DNA of 6,319 nt from JBLNBQ01 sp050260095 (GTDB lineage Bacteria; Bacillota; UBA5301; DYFA01). Position 1 is the stretch's first letter, and every line of letters starts with the position of its first letter. The DNA lies in assembly GCA_050260095.1 (NCBI GenBank), contig JBLNBQ010000112.1, forward strand, positions 1 through 6,319, read 5' to 3'. Of this stretch, positions 5,733 through 6,319 are shown piece by piece. A program made the translations under genes and the position numbers. Under the pieces are notes generated by a model. It saw nothing but the letters and a program-made list of their open reading frames with translations, had not been told where the DNA came from and made no database searches.

Positions 5733-6152
5733 CTACTCCACGTACACCTCGACCAGCTTGTCGCCTTCGGTCACGTCGACGATCTTGCCGGAGGTGCCGG
5801 CCTCGATCTGCCGGATGATCTCGTCGAAGTCGAGACTCTCCAGTTCCGCCAGGTCTTCCGGGTGCTTGTTGGAGCGGTTGGCGATCTTCATGCCGGCCTT
5901 GGCGAAGCCCAGCCCGGCCTTGGCGAGACCCAGGGGAATATTGACGTTCACCTTCTGGCGACCGTTCTCGGTCACCCGCACCCGCAAGTAGCGGGCCTTG
6001 CCGGTCGGCTGCCCGGGCAAGCCGGCGGGGAGCCCGGCCGCCGGGGGAGCCGCTGCCGGCCCCTCCACCGCCTCCAGCAGGCGGGCCGCCTCATCCACGG
6101 TGATCTTGCCGCTCGCGAGCATCTCCAGAATCTGTTTCCGCTCCTCCATCAT
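5733..6152 (-). CDS. SHOCT-like domain protein (DUF2089 C-terminal/YvlB-LiaX-type N-terminus)
   Basis: 139 aa from ATG 6152. Residues ~1-31 are a two-helix SHOCT-like module, MMEERKQILEMLASGKITVDEAARLLEAVE. A Pro/Ala/Gly linker (~32-52) follows, then a strand (ARYLRVRVTENGRQKVNVNIP), a Gly/Ala/Lys-rich helix, and a closing block with FDEIIRQIEAGTSGKIVDVTEGD and the terminal strand LVEVYVE. This arrangement is common in Bacillota proteins encoded beside DUF4097 or LiaX/YvlB-type envelope-stress proteins; the SHOCT-like part is thought to mediate oligomerisation or protein contacts. No membrane segment is clear, so it is probably cytoplasmic. The start is ambiguous: GTG 6161, ATG 6152 and ATG 6149 are in frame. 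I favour 6152 because AAGGAA (6167-6162) is about 9 bases away and relatives begin near EERKQIL. The upstream gene ends 17 bases before, and its stop merges with the Shine-Dalgarno region, so the two are likely translationally coupled. Confidence 0.82.
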   Translation of the reverse strand: MMEERKQILEMLASGKITVDEAARLLEAVEGPAAAPPAAGLPAGLPGQPTGKARYLRVRVTENGRQKVNVNIPLGLAKAGLGFAKAGMKIANRSNKHPEDLAELESLDFDEIIRQIEAGTSGKIVDVTEGDKLVEVYVE

Positions 6153-6169
6153 GACAGGCACTTCCTTTC

Positions 6170-6319
6170 CTAAGCTTTGCGCAGGCGGCGGAGCGCCTCG
6201 TCGACGCTCAGCTCGCCGCGGCCGATGGCGTCCAGAACCTCTTTGCGCTGGCGGGCGTCGGCCAGACCGGTCGCCGGGTTGGCCGCCTCGCCGGCTTCGC
6301 CGGGATAGCCGAGGGCTTC
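6170..6319 (-). CDS. C-terminal end of a SHOCT-like/DUF4097-type protein, cut by the window edge
   Basis: Reading the minus strand from 6319, the frame is open for 49 codons to a TAG at 6172-6170. After an Ala/Gly/Pro-rich linker (GEAGEAANPATGLADA) it ends in a two-helix motif, RQRKEVLDAIGRGELSVDEA, then LRRLRKA. This is the short C-terminal module I associate with Bacillota DUF4097 (YvlB-like) beta-repeat proteins, so the missing part is probably a DUF4097 domain, though none of it is visible. It lies directly upstream of the SHOCT-like gene on the same strand and carries the same kind of motif, which supports one operon with related functions, possibly envelope-stress sensing. Confidence 0.7.
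   Translation of the reverse strand, partial: EALGYPGEAGEAANPATGLADARQRKEVLDAIGRGELSVDEALRRLRKA

Noticed and set aside
1..6319. Mobile element, CRISPR or defence system
   Set aside because: No transposase, integrase, long terminal repeats, regular repeat-spacer pattern, or nuclease or toxin genes were seen in either strand.

Overview
The window looks like chromosome of a GC-rich bacterium. Shine-Dalgarno sites are strong (AGGAGG-type), GTG and TTG starts are common, and third codon positions are mostly G or C. The gene families (a SHOCT-like/DUF4097-type pair, DUF5680, a DUF2294/MpsC-type domain) are ones I associate with Bacillota. A high-GC Bacillota such as a Symbiobacterium-like or Limnochordia-like organism is my best guess. 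This rests on gene content and style, with no database match behind it.

Left third (1-3174, all + strand): a signalling cluster. The 3' end of a gene with an Hpt phosphotransfer domain, probably the tail of a hybrid histidine kinase, is followed 22 bases later by a response regulator. The regulator's receiver domain is fused to a DUF2294/MpsC-like domain instead of a DNA-binding domain. After a 227-base gap holding a possible 13-codon leader ORF and a hairpin comes a complete membrane methyl-accepting chemotaxis protein (4-helix-bundle-type sensor, HAMP, signalling hairpin). The likely logic is His-Asp transfer from the Hpt domain to the receiver, with the chemoreceptor as a linked but separate sensory output. 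No cheA or cheW is in view.

Middle (3109-5089, - strand): an AMP-forming acyl-CoA synthetase of the medium-chain/acetyl-CoA synthetase-like group, then a small uncharacterised ORF whose 3' end overlaps the end of the chemoreceptor gene tail to tail. A perfect 8-bp GC-rich inverted repeat sits just after the chemoreceptor stop.

Right third: a 153-base divergent intergenic region, the most AT-rich patch in the window, carries a 15-bp palindrome. It separates the synthetase from a + strand DUF5680 gene. That gene converges, with a 22-base gap, on a - strand pair: a SHOCT-like-domain protein and, upstream of it at the right edge, the C-terminus of another protein ending in the same two-helix motif.

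No tRNA, rRNA, CRISPR array, insertion sequence or integrase was seen. The most unusual item is the receiver-DUF2294 fusion next to an Hpt partner. The rest looks like ordinary chromosomal content with a few small features worth checking.
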